Part shown: piece after piece, positions 1-8,523 of the stretch | Layout of the letters: each line of letters begins with the position of its first letter | Numbering within the stretch: position 1 is the stretch's first letter | NCBI GenBank assembly: GCA_035602155.1 | Contig: DATNMW010000133.1 | Span: forward strand, 1-64,000 | Direction of reading: 5' to 3' | Length of the DNA: 64,000 nucleotides | Origin: Bog-159 sp035602155 | GTDB lineage: Bacteria; Acidobacteriota; Terriglobia; Bryobacterales; Bryobacteraceae | Translations under genes and position numbers: made by a program | The notes under the pieces: generated by a model | The model's input: only the letters and a program-made list of their open reading frames with translations | What the model was told of the DNA's origin: nothing | The model's database searches: none

Positions 1-1683
1 TCCGCGCTGCTGGATCTGGCGGTCTTTGCCGCGGTGGTGGCGGGGATCCAGGGCCTGCTGGTGATGACGCGATACTGGTTCGGCGCCATGACGCCGGCGG
101 CCGAGATTTCGCGCTCGCCCCGCGCCTTGCCGCTCTATGCATTCTATTCCGTCGTGCGTATCGCCATCGCTTACGTGCTAAGCCTGCTATTCGCCCTGGT
201 TTACGGCTATATCGCGGCCTACAACAAACGGCTGGAAGGCCTAATGGTGGCTGTGCTCGACATCCTGCAATCCATTCCGGTCCTAAGTTTTCTGCCGGGA
301 GTGATGCTGGCCATGGTGGCGCTGTTCCCCACGCGCCAGCTCGGCGTGGAATTCGGCGCGATCCTGCTCATCTTCACTGGCCAGGTGTGGAACATGGCGT
401 TCAGCTTCTATGCCTCGTTGAAAGCCATCCCGCGCGAGCTGCGGGAGGCTAGCCAGATTTACGGCTTCGGCAAGTGGCAGCGCTTTGTGGAACTGGAACT
501 GCCCTATGGCGCGATCGGCTTGGTGTGGAACTCCATGGTGTCCGTGGCGGGCGGCTGGTTTTTCCTGATGGCCTGCGAAATGTTCGTGCTCGGCAAGCGC
601 GATTTCCGGCTGCCGGGGCTGGGCTCATACTTGCAAACCGCGGCCGGCAATGGAGACACCGGCGCTATCTATTGGGGCCTGGGCACCATGATCGGCGTGA
701 TCCTCCTGATTGACCAGATGGTGTGGCGGCCGGCCATCGCCTGGTCGGATAAATTCAAGTTTGAGCAGGTGGAGAGCGGCGCACAGCCGTCTTCCGCGGT
801 GCTCAGCTTATTGCGCCGGTCGAACCTGCTGGAGCGCTTCCGGATGGCCATCTTGGCCCCCTTGTCCGAACGCATCGGTATGCGCGCCGCGCGCCATCCG
901 GAGGTTGCGGAAACACCTCAGCCCACAGCCCAGTGGAAGATAGTCGCGGGCATGGTGGCGGGCGCTTTGCTGGGCGTCGCGATCCTTTATGCTCTCTTCG
1001 AAGCGGCCATGACGCTGAAGACGCTCACCGCGCCGGAACTGATTTCCACGCTGCAAGGCGCGGCCGCCACCTGGGCGCGCGTGGTGGTCTCGCTGTTGAT
1101 CGCGGCTGCCTGGACCATACCCGCGGGCGTGGCCATCGGCTTCAACCCCAGGCTGGCGCGCATCGCCCAACCGTTTGCGCAAGTGGCCGCGTCGGTCCCG
1201 GCCACGGCTCTGTTCCCGGTCCTGCTGCTGGCGCTGATCCGCATGGGTGGCGGATTGGGCGTGGGATCGATCCTGCTGATGCTGCTGGGTACGCAATGGT
1301 ATGTGCTGTTCAACGTGATCGCGGGTGCGATGGCGATTCCCACGGATCTGCGCGAAGTGGCGGATGTGTTTCGTTTCGGGCGATGGGCGCGCTGGCGCAC
1401 CGTGATCCTGCCCGGCATCTTCCCCTACCTAATTACGGGCATGGTGACGGCGTCGGGCGGCGCGTGGAATGCCAGCATCGTGGCCGAATATTTCCACTTC
1501 AAAGGGCAGACGCTGCAGACCATCGGCCTGGGCGCGCAGATCAGCTCGGCGACGGATTCCGGCAACTTCGACCTGTTGCTGCTGTCGACCATAGTGATGG
1601 CCGCGCTGGTGGTGGGCGTGAACCGGTCGGTGTGGCGGCCGCTCTACCGTGTGGCGCAGACGCGGTACAAGCTGGAAGGGTGA
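1..1683 (+). CDS. ABC transporter permease, two fused permease domains (5' end outside window)
   Basis: The frame is open from base 1, so the true start lies upstream; a GTG at 34 is only an internal candidate. The protein has two BPD_transp_1-type membrane halves in one chain. Each half carries an EAA-type loop that contacts the ATPase: one around ELREASQIYGFGKWQRF, the other around DLREVADVFRFGRWARW, each followed by a conserved LP. This fused arrangement is known for NitT/TauT-type importers of anions such as nitrate, sulfonate or bicarbonate. The substrate cannot be read from the sequence. The partner ATPase and binding protein are not in the window, presumably upstream. The last 100 bp of the gene are duplicated at 4024-4123. 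Confidence 0.9.
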   Translation, partial: SALLDLAVFAAVVAGIQGLLVMTRYWFGAMTPAAEISRSPRALPLYAFYSVVRIAIAYVLSLLFALVYGYIAAYNKRLEGLMVAVLDILQSIPVLSFLPGVMLAMVALFPTRQLGVEFGAILLIFTGQVWNMAFSFYASLKAIPRELREASQIYGFGKWQRFVELELPYGAIGLVWNSMVSVAGGWFFLMACEMFVLGKRDFRLPGLGSYLQTAAGNGDTGAIYWGLGTMIGVILLIDQMVWRPAIAWSDKFKFEQVESGAQPSSAVLSLLRRSNLLERFRMAILAPLSERIGMRAARHPEVAETPQPTAQWKIVAGMVAGALLGVAILYALFEAAMTLKTLTAPELISTLQGAAATWARVVVSLLIAAAWTIPAGVAIGFNPRLARIAQPFAQVAASVPATALFPVLLLALIRMGGGLGVGSILLMLLGTQWYVLFNVIAGAMAIPTDLREVADVFRFGRWARWRTVILPGIFPYLITGMVTASGGAWNASIVAEYFHFKGQTLQTIGLGAQISSATDSGNFDLLLLSTIVMAALVVGVNRSVWRPLYRVAQTRYKLEG

Positions 1684-2060
1684 GTGTACCGCTGTCCATG
1701 CCTGCCATCTGGGGCGGGCATCCAGGACCGCTTTCGTGACTGGTGTTCCCGGCGGCAAAGTGGGATTATATTGTCTGGGAGGTTAGTCATGCCACCGGAA
1801 GAGACAATCGACTGGGCACTTTGCCCCTTAGTAGAAGTTAACCCGAGCGTGCTGAGCGGCGCTCCCGTGCTGCGCGGCACGCGAATGCCGGTCAACGCGA
1901 TTGTCGATAACTTCGACTACGGTGTAAGCGTGGCCGAAATCTCGGAGCAGTTCGAAGTGCCCGAGGATCGTATTCACGCCATTCTAGCTTACGCCAAGAG
2001 CCATCGCGTTGCGCATCTTGTTTGACAAGAATGTTCCGGTTGGCGTGCGCGGCTTCCTCG
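1584..2060. repeat. source copy of a segmental duplication (permease tail + antitoxin + toxin start)
   Basis: This stretch is matched by 4024-4391. The two copies align from a shared GTCGACC (1584-1590 and 4024-4030) to GGCTTCCTCG at the end. The offset is 2440 bp across the permease stop codon and 2331 bp at the far end, so the second copy has lost about 109 bp, mainly in the permease-antitoxin spacer. This copy has intact reading frames and is taken as the functional one. Confidence 0.9.
1789..2025 (+). CDS. DUF433 antitoxin-like protein
   Basis: A 78-residue protein. The ATG at 1789 follows a good ribosome site (GGGAGG at 1778) and is preferred over longer in-frame starts. The chain has the DUF433 pattern: a start around NPSVLSGAPVLRGTRMPV, then helices with VAEISEQFEVPEDRIHAILAYA. 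In this family the small helical protein is the DNA-binding antitoxin of a type II module. It overlaps the next gene by 17 bp, so the pair is probably co-translated. Autoregulation is expected from the family but no operator was identified. A decayed second copy lies at 4124-4350. Confidence 0.85.
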   Translation: MPPEETIDWALCPLVEVNPSVLSGAPVLRGTRMPVNAIVDNFDYGVSVAEISEQFEVPEDRIHAILAYAKSHRVAHLV

Positions 2061-2359
2061 CCGGGCACGAAGTCCGCACCGTCGTCGAAATGCGCTGGCC
2101 GCCGCAGCTTGAAAACGGGGAGCTTCTGGACGCCGCTGAAATGGCGGCGTTCGACGTGATGGTTACCGCGGATCAGAACATCAGGTATCAGCAGAACCTC
2201 GCAGGCCGGAAACTCGCCCTTGTGGTGCTTGGATCGAACATCTGGCCGCTCGTGCGCGGGCATGGCACGGCCATAGCGGCCAAGGTCGTTGCTGCAACGC
2301 CGGGAAGCTATGCATTCATTGAAATGCCCCTTCCACCGAGGCCCCGCAGGGGCCGGTGA
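2009..2359 (+). CDS. DUF5615 PIN-like toxin
   Basis: A 116-residue protein starting MRILFDKNVP, the typical start of DUF5615, a PIN-like nuclease family usually paired with DUF433. The acidic residues D6, the E of ENGELLDAAE and the D of VTADQN are in the places expected of a PIN-type site. The start is TTG at 2009, inside the antitoxin gene; the 17-bp overlap supports translational coupling. The probable role is an RNase toxin held inactive by the upstream protein. Family-level function is inferred; no activity can be shown from sequence. Confidence 0.82.
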   Translation: MRILFDKNVPVGVRGFLAGHEVRTVVEMRWPPQLENGELLDAAEMAAFDVMVTADQNIRYQQNLAGRKLALVVLGSNIWPLVRGHGTAIAAKVVAATPGSYAFIEMPLPPRPRRGR

Positions 2360-2406
2360 GCGTGCGACGAAACAGTGCCGATAACTGTGGCGTGACAGCG
2401 CAGACA

Positions 2407-4030
2407 CTATGGCGTGACCGTCACGTCCGCCATTATGGACGCACCGCCAAAGGTCGCAGTAATCGGCACGACCGTAGCCGTCGTTACCACCGTGGTGGTG
2501 ATCGTAAATGCGGCAGATGTCGCGCCGGCCGCCACCGTCACCGTGACAGGGGGCGTGGCTACCGTGGGGTCGCCGCTGGTCAGGATGACAGCCGCGCCAC
2601 CCGCGGGTGCCGGACCGTTAAGCGCTACAGTGTTGTGCGTTGTGGAATGACCGCCCGTCACGTTGGCTGGTGATAGCCTAAGAGCCGCCAATTGCGGCGA
2701 ATCCACAGTCAGCGTAGAGGTCTTGGTCACTCCGTTATAGGTGGCCGAGATCGTCGCCGGAGTCTGCGCGGCGACAGCGGTGGTAGAGATGGTGAATACG
2801 GGCGAAACCGCGGCGCCCTCCGGCACCATAACGGAGGCGGGGACGGCGGCCACGGTCGGATCGCCGCTCGACAGGGTGACCACGGCGCCGCCCACCGGGG
2901 CTTGTCCGTTCAGCGTCGCGCTATTGTTGGCGGTGGATCTGCCGCCGACCACAGTTCCGGGGGACAGTCTAACGGCGGTCAGCGCGGCAGGCCTCACGGT
3001 CAGCGTAGCGCCCTTCGTGTTTGCGCCGTCGCTGGCCTTGATTGTTACGGAGGTCGAAGTGGCAACTGCAGCGGTCGTTATGGTGAACGGCGGCGAGACC
3101 GTCGAGCCGGCCGCGACAGTCACCGAGGCGGGAACTGCGGCTACTGTGGCATCGGAACTGGTCAGCGTGATCGTGGCTCCGCTGGACGGGGCGGCGGAGG
3201 CCAGCGTGACCGTGTTGGCCGTCGTCGAATTGGCGCCGATCGCGGAGGTTGGCGAAAGCGTCACGCTTTGGATGGCGATGCCGTTCACGTTGGTCAGGGA
3301 GAAGGCAACGGAAAGACTAAACAACGTGGCTGCGACGGTGTAAGATCCCGCAGTGGTGCTGGCGGTGGCTGTGACGCTGGCGGTTCCGTCCGCCGCTGTT
3401 ACCGCGCTGCTGCCGGACAGCGCGGCGGTCGCGGCGGAGCCGGGCGCGCAAAGCTGACGGTCACGCCGCTGATGGGGTCGCCATAGGGATTTTTCAGGGT
3501 GATGGTCAGGGGACTTGCGAACTGGTGGCCAATGATTGCCGATTGCGGACTACCGGCAGTCGCGGTCAGCGTGTCTGGCGAGAACCCCTGCACTGCGTAT
3601 ACATCCTGGGCATAAACGTTAGCAAAAAAAAAATGTCGCCAGTCAGCGGATCGAAAGCCGCTCCATAAGGGTAAGAAGTGCCAGCGATGAAGGCAGTGCC
3701 GCTGCCCGTCGGGTTGCCGCTCGAGTCGAGCGTGTACGCCCAGATCGGGCCGGCATAGGCTTGGTTTACCAGCACCGAAGGAGAGGGGAGCTGGGCACTA
3801 CCCAACGGCACTAGAAAATGCCAAATGGGTAGATATTCGCTGTGGCGTTTGGTCCAGTGACACTTGTTACATTGTACGTGCCCGAGCCGTTTGCAGCCAG
3901 CGCTACGTCGTACCACGCCCCTGTTTCGAAGTCCGGCATCTTCAGAACGCCCGCTCCCGGAAGACCTGGAGGGACGAATTGCAGAGTACCGAACAGGTCC
4001 GACGGATAGCCGAAGGTCTGCAGGTCGACC
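2407..4030 (-). pseudogene. decayed secreted protein with Ig-like repeats
   Basis: Read on the minus strand from about 4030, the pieces follow one another in different frames. First comes a domain ending in NATANIYPFGIF then TAG (near 3822). Next is a propeller-like piece with GPIWAYTLDSSGNPTGSG (about 3566-3816), then an Ig-like start TATAGSPQSAIIGHQFASP (3399-3593), then a 305-residue open stretch (2407-3324) with four Ig-like repeats of about 85 residues each (pattern LSPxxVxGGxSTxNxVxLxGxAPxGGAxVxLxSxDPTVA). At least three frame disruptions and one stop separate the pieces. The 305-residue part alone has no signal peptide, so expression as a working protein is unlikely. The block sits between the two copies of the 1584-2060 duplication. 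Confidence 0.75.
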
Positions 4031-4391
4031 GTCGTGATGGCCGCGCTGGTGGTGGTTGTGAACCGGTCGGTGTGGCGGCCGCTCTACCGTGTGGCGCAGA
4101 CGCGCTTCAAGCTGGAAGGGTGATCTTTGGGGCGGACCTCCAGGGCTGTGGCTGATGATTGATTTAGGTTAACCCGCGCGTCTTGAGCGGCGCGCCCGTA
4201 CTACGCGCCACGCGAACGCCGGTCAACGCTATTGTCGATAACTTCGACTATAGTGTAGGCGTGTCCGAAATCTCGGAGCAGTTCGAAGTGCCTGCGGGTC
4301 GTATTCAGGGTACTCTAGCTTACGCCAAGAGCCATCGCGTTGCGCATCTTTTCTGACAAGAATGTCCCGGTTGGCGTGCGCGGCTTCCTCG
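4024..4391 (+). pseudogene. degenerate duplicate of permease tail, DUF433 gene and DUF5615 start
   Basis: Bases 4024-4123 repeat the last 100 bp of the permease including its stop codon, with few changes. From about 4165 the sequence repeats the antitoxin gene (NPRVLSGAPVLRATRTPVNAI when read in frame), but its ATG and ribosome site are deleted. The toxin copy stops after about 40 bp at GGCTTCCTCG, where unrelated sequence leading into vapC begins. No complete protein can be made. It is debris of a local duplication. Confidence 0.88.
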
Positions 4392-4412
4392 CGACCTTCC
4401 GGCCCGCCACGT

Positions 4413-4811
4413 TCATGCGGATTTCCAAGCCACTACGCGCAATCCCGGAACGCGCGAGAATTCCACCGAATTGTTTGTCACCAAAGCGGCTGCGCGGCTG
4501 ACGGCTGTTCCGGCGATCAGCATATCGAGAGGCTCGATCGTCTTACCTTGCTTCTCGAGTTCGACGCGGATGCCGGCGGCGGCCCGTGCGGCGGCGGAAT
4601 CGAATGATACGCGCTGAATATGCTCAAGTCCCGCTTCCAGTTCACGCCGACGCCGGGCGGGGAATTTCGATCGGAGCGTTCCGTACTCCAACTCGTAAAC
4701 AACGATTGCCGGTATCGCCAACTCGCCGCGCGAGGCGCTTTGGACGCGCGCCACGATTCCGGGGTCGCCCTTCAGATAGTGAATCATGACGTTCGTGTCT
4801 AGGAGCGTCAA
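4413..4811 (-). CDS. vapC: VapC-type PIN-domain toxin
   Basis: A 132-residue PIN-domain protein. The acidic residues of the metal site are visible: D5 in LLDTN, E40 in VVYELEYG and D96 in PLDMLIAG, with TNN at 112-114 where the fourth position usually lies. VapC toxins are Mg-dependent RNases, often cutting tRNA or rRNA; the target here is unknown. The start codon overlaps the stop of the upstream antitoxin gene by 4 bp, the usual layout for a vapBC operon. This is the second toxin-antitoxin pair within 3 kb. Confidence 0.93.
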   Translation of the reverse strand: MTLLDTNVMIHYLKGDPGIVARVQSASRGELAIPAIVVYELEYGTLRSKFPARRRRELEAGLEHIQRVSFDSAAARAAAGIRVELEKQGKTIEPLDMLIAGTAVSRAAALVTNNSVEFSRVPGLRVVAWKSA

Positions 4812-5041
4812 TCCAGGCTCTCCCGCGGAATGTCCTCGCCATAGCTTCTGCGCAGTTCGCCAGCGTCGGGGAAGTCCGGAAAGGACCCGGCCAAAGCCAG
4901 AAACTCAGGTGGCCAGGATGTTTGCACTGACTTGGCGACGCGGTCCGCCACCCACTTGCTCACACTGACCTTCGCGGCCTTGGCTGCTTTGCGGACACGG
5001 CGCTCCGTGTCGTCGCTCAGATATATCGTCAGGTGCGCCAT
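4808..5041 (-). CDS. vapB: VapB-type antitoxin, ribbon-helix-helix
   Basis: A 77-residue protein. The N-terminal part (LTIYLSDDTERRVRKAAKA) looks like a ribbon-helix-helix DNA-binding domain. The acidic, proline-rich C-terminus (FPDFPDAGELRRSYGEDIP) would bind and mask the PIN toxin. It lies directly upstream of vapC with a 4-bp overlap. A perfect inverted repeat at 5045-5065 covers the promoter and begins 4 bp before the start codon. This fits binding of the VapBC complex to its own promoter. The exact antitoxin subfamily is not certain. Confidence 0.88.
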   Translation of the reverse strand: MAHLTIYLSDDTERRVRKAAKAAKVSVSKWVADRVAKSVQTSWPPEFLALAGSFPDFPDAGELRRSYGEDIPRESLD

Positions 5042-5044
5042 ATA

Positions 5045-5065
5045 TGTAGTATATCATGTACTACA
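5045..5065. promoter_or_regulatory. vapBC operator palindrome
   Basis: Perfect 7-bp arms TGTAGTA (5045-5051) and TACTACA (5059-5065) separated by 7 bp. The repeat overlaps the -10 box of vapB, so a bound repressor would block transcription. Binding by VapBC is inferred from position. Confidence 0.7.
5048..5053 (-). promoter_or_regulatory. vapB -10 box, leaderless spacing
   Basis: TATACT on the minus strand ends exactly six bases before the vapB ATG, so the predicted transcript starts at or next to the start codon. No ribosome site is present. No clear -35 box was seen. Confidence 0.55.
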
Positions 5066-5306
5066 CAGCCGTCCCTGCAAGTAGGGCGCGTCCTGGCGCG
5101 CCTCATTGGCGATCGCCTCGGCGCGATCGGTGCGGCCAGCGCATAGTGGCCCTGCCCGATTCTTTCGCCGTAAGCTCCGCGCGCCGAAGGGCAATCTTCC
5201 AATGAAAGTCACGCGTGCGATTGCGAGCGCGGAGCCAGCCAACGGTTGACGTATTATCGAGCGGCTGTGCCGAAAATCTGGCATACTATCTCCGGAGGGT
5301 TCGCGC

Positions 5307-7481
5307 ATGCAAATCGAATCAGGTCGAATGTTGCGCCTGTTCTGCGCGGCGACAGTATTGAGTATGGCGGCGCACGGGGCCGTGCCGCCGGTTTCCTTCA
5401 ATGCTCCGGAAGAATTCCCGCTCGGGATCTTAGGCGTCTCGATGGCCATGGCGGATTTCAATCGGGATGGGAAATTGGATCTGGCCGTGACCGACCCAGC
5501 TTACACCACGGTCTCGATTCTGATCGGTCGTGGGGATGGCACATTTGCGCCGGCAGCCAGCGTTAATGTGGGATCCCTGCTCGGTTCCGTATCGGTCGGG
5601 GACTTCAACGGAGACGGAAAATCCGATCTGGCGGTGAGTATTGCGGCATACTACCCCAACGTCGGCCAAACCATCGCGATCTTACTGGGCAATGGCGATG
5701 GAACCTTCCAGCCGCCCGTGAGCTACGCGGTGGGATCTGAGCCTGTTTCCGTTGCCGTCGGAGACTTCAGCGGGGATGGAAAGCCGGATCTGGCGGTGGC
5801 CAACTCCGCCTCCAACAACGTTGCGATCCTGATGGGCAACGGCGATGGCACTTTTCAGCCGGCCGTGAACTACGCGGTCGGGAGCCAACCTTCCGTAGTA
5901 GCCGTCGGGGATTTCAATGGGGACGGTAAACCGGACCTGGCTGTTACGAACACGGGCTCCAATAGCCTCTCGATCCTGCCGGGCAAGGGCGACGGCACCT
6001 TCCAGCCGCCCGTGAATACCAGTGTGGGAACCGAACCTGTGCAGATGGTTGTAGGGGACTTCAACGGGGATGGCAAGCCGGACTTGGCGGTGGGCGTTTG
6101 GACCGGCAACATGTCTCCGGCTGTCTCGATCCTGGTGGGCAACGGCAACTGTACTTTCCAGCCGCCGGTGCAATACGGCGCGAATACTGCCGATGGCATG
6201 GCTGTTGGGGATTTCAATGGGGATGGCAAGCTGGATTTAGCCGTGGTTGGCGGATTCGGCGTCTACGTACTCCTGGGCAAGGGCAATGGCACTTTCCAGC
6301 CGCAGACAAACTATACCTTGGGATTAGAGCTCACCATCATCACATCCGGAGTCGTGGTTGCGGGTGACTTCAACGGAGACGGCAAGCTGGACCTGGCGAC
6401 GGTGGCCGGCAGCACGACCGTCGCGATGCTGCTGGGCCGGGCACAAGGGACCTTCCAGCATCCGGTGATGTACAGCGTACCTGCCGATCCTATTTCCGTG
6501 GCGGTGGGGGACTTCAACGAGGACGGGAAGCCGGACCTGGCCGTAACGGTGGCCAGCGGTTACCCCGGCATCTCGATCCTCTTGGGCAGCGGCAAGGGCG
6601 CTTTCCAGCCAGGGGCGGCTTACCGATTGGGGTCGGCTGTTTCTTCCGTGACGGTGGGAGACTTCAATGGAGATGGCCGGCTAGACCTGGCAGTGGGCGG
6701 CGACGCCAATGTCCTGATTTTGCTGGGCAACGGGGATGGGACGTTCCAGAGGGCCGCCGCCTATCCCGTGGGAGGTGGCATCGTGACCTCCGTAGCGGTG
6801 GGGGACTTCAATGGGGATGGCCGGCTGGACCTGGCGGCGGCTAGTCCGGGCACTAGCCACAACGTGCGCAATACAGTCGCGGTCTTGTTGGGCAATGGCG
6901 ACGGAACCTTCCAGCCCGCGGCGCCCTTCATGGTGGGACAAGAACCTGGCTCAGTTGCCGTAGGTGATTTCAATGCGGACGGCAAGCCGGACCTGGCGGT
7001 CGCCAACCGTTCAAGCGGCACGATATCCATCCTGCTGGGGAAGGGCAACGGCGCATTCCAGCCGGCGGTGAGTTATGTGACGGGAGGAGAGCCGAAATCC
7101 GTGGCCGTGGGAAATTTCAATGGAGTTGCCGGTTTGGCGATCGCCAACGCCAGTACCGAATCCGTGCAAGTCCTGCTGGGCAACGGAGATGGAACTTTCC
7201 AGCCGGCGGTGAGCTACGGCCTGATTGGAGGGGCGGTAGCCGCCGCGGTAGCGGACTTCAATGGCGATGGGGAACAGGATGTTGCGGTGGCCATTGGTGG
7301 CAGCGTTGCCTTCTTGCTTGGAAACGGCAACGGGACATTTCAGGCTCCTACCTACTTTATTGCAGGCAGCGCACCACAATCGATTGCGGTGGGGGACTTC
7401 AACGCGGATGGCAAGCCAGACCTGGCCTTGGCCGATTACGGCTCAAGTAAAGTTTCGGTCTTGACCAACACCAGGCGGTAG
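5307..7481 (+). CDS. secreted FG-GAP/VCBS repeat beta-propeller protein
   Basis: A 724-residue protein with an N-terminal signal peptide (hydrophobic LFCAATVLSMAAHGA, cleavage near residue 25). Fourteen repeats of about 45-60 residues follow, each centred on VAVGDFNGDGKPDLAV and ending in LLGNGDGTFQPAV. The DxNxDGxxD core is a calcium-binding loop of FG-GAP propellers. One repeat (near 7111: VAVGNFNGVAGLAIAN) has lost the Asp residues. Fourteen repeats would make two seven-bladed propellers. Such proteins are exported and take part in adhesion or binding; the ligand is unknown. The ATG at 5307 has GGAGGG about nine bases upstream. It has no operon partner. Confidence 0.9.
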   Translation: MQIESGRMLRLFCAATVLSMAAHGAVPPVSFNAPEEFPLGILGVSMAMADFNRDGKLDLAVTDPAYTTVSILIGRGDGTFAPAASVNVGSLLGSVSVGDFNGDGKSDLAVSIAAYYPNVGQTIAILLGNGDGTFQPPVSYAVGSEPVSVAVGDFSGDGKPDLAVANSASNNVAILMGNGDGTFQPAVNYAVGSQPSVVAVGDFNGDGKPDLAVTNTGSNSLSILPGKGDGTFQPPVNTSVGTEPVQMVVGDFNGDGKPDLAVGVWTGNMSPAVSILVGNGNCTFQPPVQYGANTADGMAVGDFNGDGKLDLAVVGGFGVYVLLGKGNGTFQPQTNYTLGLELTIITSGVVVAGDFNGDGKLDLATVAGSTTVAMLLGRAQGTFQHPVMYSVPADPISVAVGDFNEDGKPDLAVTVASGYPGISILLGSGKGAFQPGAAYRLGSAVSSVTVGDFNGDGRLDLAVGGDANVLILLGNGDGTFQRAAAYPVGGGIVTSVAVGDFNGDGRLDLAAASPGTSHNVRNTVAVLLGNGDGTFQPAAPFMVGQEPGSVAVGDFNADGKPDLAVANRSSGTISILLGKGNGAFQPAVSYVTGGEPKSVAVGNFNGVAGLAIANASTESVQVLLGNGDGTFQPAVSYGLIGGAVAAAVADFNGDGEQDVAVAIGGSVAFLLGNGNGTFQAPTYFIAGSAPQSIAVGDFNADGKPDLALADYGSSKVSVLTNTRR

Positions 7482-7538
7482 GCGCGCTGCCTCCCGCCGG
7501 GTAAACCTTGTGCGGCCTCCCGCCGATATGCTTTGTAG

Positions 7539-8153
7539 ATGACTCCTTCCGCCGACACATCATGGCACGGGCAGTGGTGGGACCTGCCACCCTTGATCCT
7601 GCATCCGTTCGGCCGCGGACTGGAAGCCGCGGCGTCTTTCGACAGCATCAAACTGGCATTGCATCTCGGCGGCATGGGCGAGCCCGGCGTGGAGAAGGAA
7701 CCCTTACTCCGCGCCCGATATACTGAATTTCGGATGCTTTCGCTGGTCGGCAAGGATGTGATGCGCTGGATTTCGCAATGCGTGGATTTCGCCGGCCGCG
7801 ACCGGGTGCTGTCGAATGTGGGAATCCGCCCGCAGAGCTTTGCCGATTTTCTGGTGAATCGCACACCGCCGCTGGTGGCAGCCCGTTTCGAGAGCTGGGG
7901 CGTCATGGACTACCGCCGCGTCCTCGCGCGCGCCATCGGCATCAACGCGGTGTTCCCAAACCCGCCGGAGTTCGGCGTGATTTCCACTGGTTTCCTCGAA
8001 GACTACTACGCCTACGCCGATATTCTGTTCGCTTGCTATCGCGGCCTTCAGGCGTTTGCCCCGCTCGATCCTGCGTCGTTTGGTTTCTCGCTCTACACTT
8101 CCGACGAATATCTGAGCACGCTCAAGTGCGCGCCGGACGACGAACAGGCGTAA
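7539..8153 (+). CDS. conserved hypothetical protein
   Basis: A 204-residue soluble protein with no signal peptide and no membrane segment. It is rich in aromatics (GQWWDLPPLILHPFG near the start, ISTGFLEDYYAYADILFACY near residue 150). No catalytic motif was recognised. Codon use with G/C at third positions matches neighbouring real genes, and the other frames are broken, which supports coding. It stands alone between the FG-GAP gene and a GC-rich hairpin-like stretch (GGGGGGCCGCCCCC near 8165) that could end transcription. Confidence 0.7.
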   Translation: MTPSADTSWHGQWWDLPPLILHPFGRGLEAAASFDSIKLALHLGGMGEPGVEKEPLLRARYTEFRMLSLVGKDVMRWISQCVDFAGRDRVLSNVGIRPQSFADFLVNRTPPLVAARFESWGVMDYRRVLARAIGINAVFPNPPEFGVISTGFLEDYYAYADILFACYRGLQAFAPLDPASFGFSLYTSDEYLSTLKCAPDDEQA

Positions 8154-8293
8154 TCCACCCTTTGGGGGGCCGCCCCCTTCCCAGAACCACCAAAGCCTTT
8201 TCTCGGATTTCTATCGCCAAACTGAAACGCTGGACACCTCTCAACTCACTACTCATTAGGTTGGTTCTATCGGTTAGGGGAGGAACTGCGAAT

Positions 8294-8452
8294 ATGGGGA
8301 CGCGACGAAGGGACAGTCTGCTTGAAAGGCAGTTGCGTGCCGAGATCCGGAGAATACTGGCGTTGCTGGAGCACACCCGGGGGACGCGCCGCCGGGCTCG
8401 CTTGGTAGTTGCGTCGCGAATTGGCGCATCGCGGCGGCAGGCGGGAACCTAG
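8294..8452 (+). CDS. possible small basic protein
   Basis: A 52-codon frame with a strong ribosome-site-like AGGGGAGG about ten bases before its ATG. The product is very arginine-rich (MGTRRRDSLLERQLRAEIRR at the start) and may form one helix. It lies in the 370-bp gap between two clear genes. The Arg content is also what random GC-rich DNA gives, so the support is only the ribosome site and the position. Confidence 0.25.
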   Translation: MGTRRRDSLLERQLRAEIRRILALLEHTRGTRRRARLVVASRIGASRRQAGT

Positions 8453-8511
8453 TCTGCCGGGGCGGGGCGCCCGGCAAGCTACTTGCGCCGCGATTGAACC
8501 CCCGCAGACGC

Positions 8512-8517
8512 TACAAT
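8512..8517 (+). promoter_or_regulatory. -10 box of the dehydratase gene, leaderless spacing
   Basis: TACAAT ends exactly six bases before the GTG at 8524. This spacing supports the GTG as the real start and a transcript with no 5' leader. Confidence 0.5.
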
Positions 8518-8523
8518 CGAACC

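Noticed and set aside
2356..3486. Long plus-strand frames over the Ig-like region
   Set aside because: They are antisense to the minus-strand Ig-like repeats, whose repeated Thr/Val/Ala pattern explains the open frames; their products are Arg/Gly-rich without structure.
5440..7470. Regular repeats that could suggest a CRISPR array or satellite DNA
   Set aside because: The period is about 130-200 bp, varies, and follows the FG-GAP codons; there are no short identical repeats with unique spacers.
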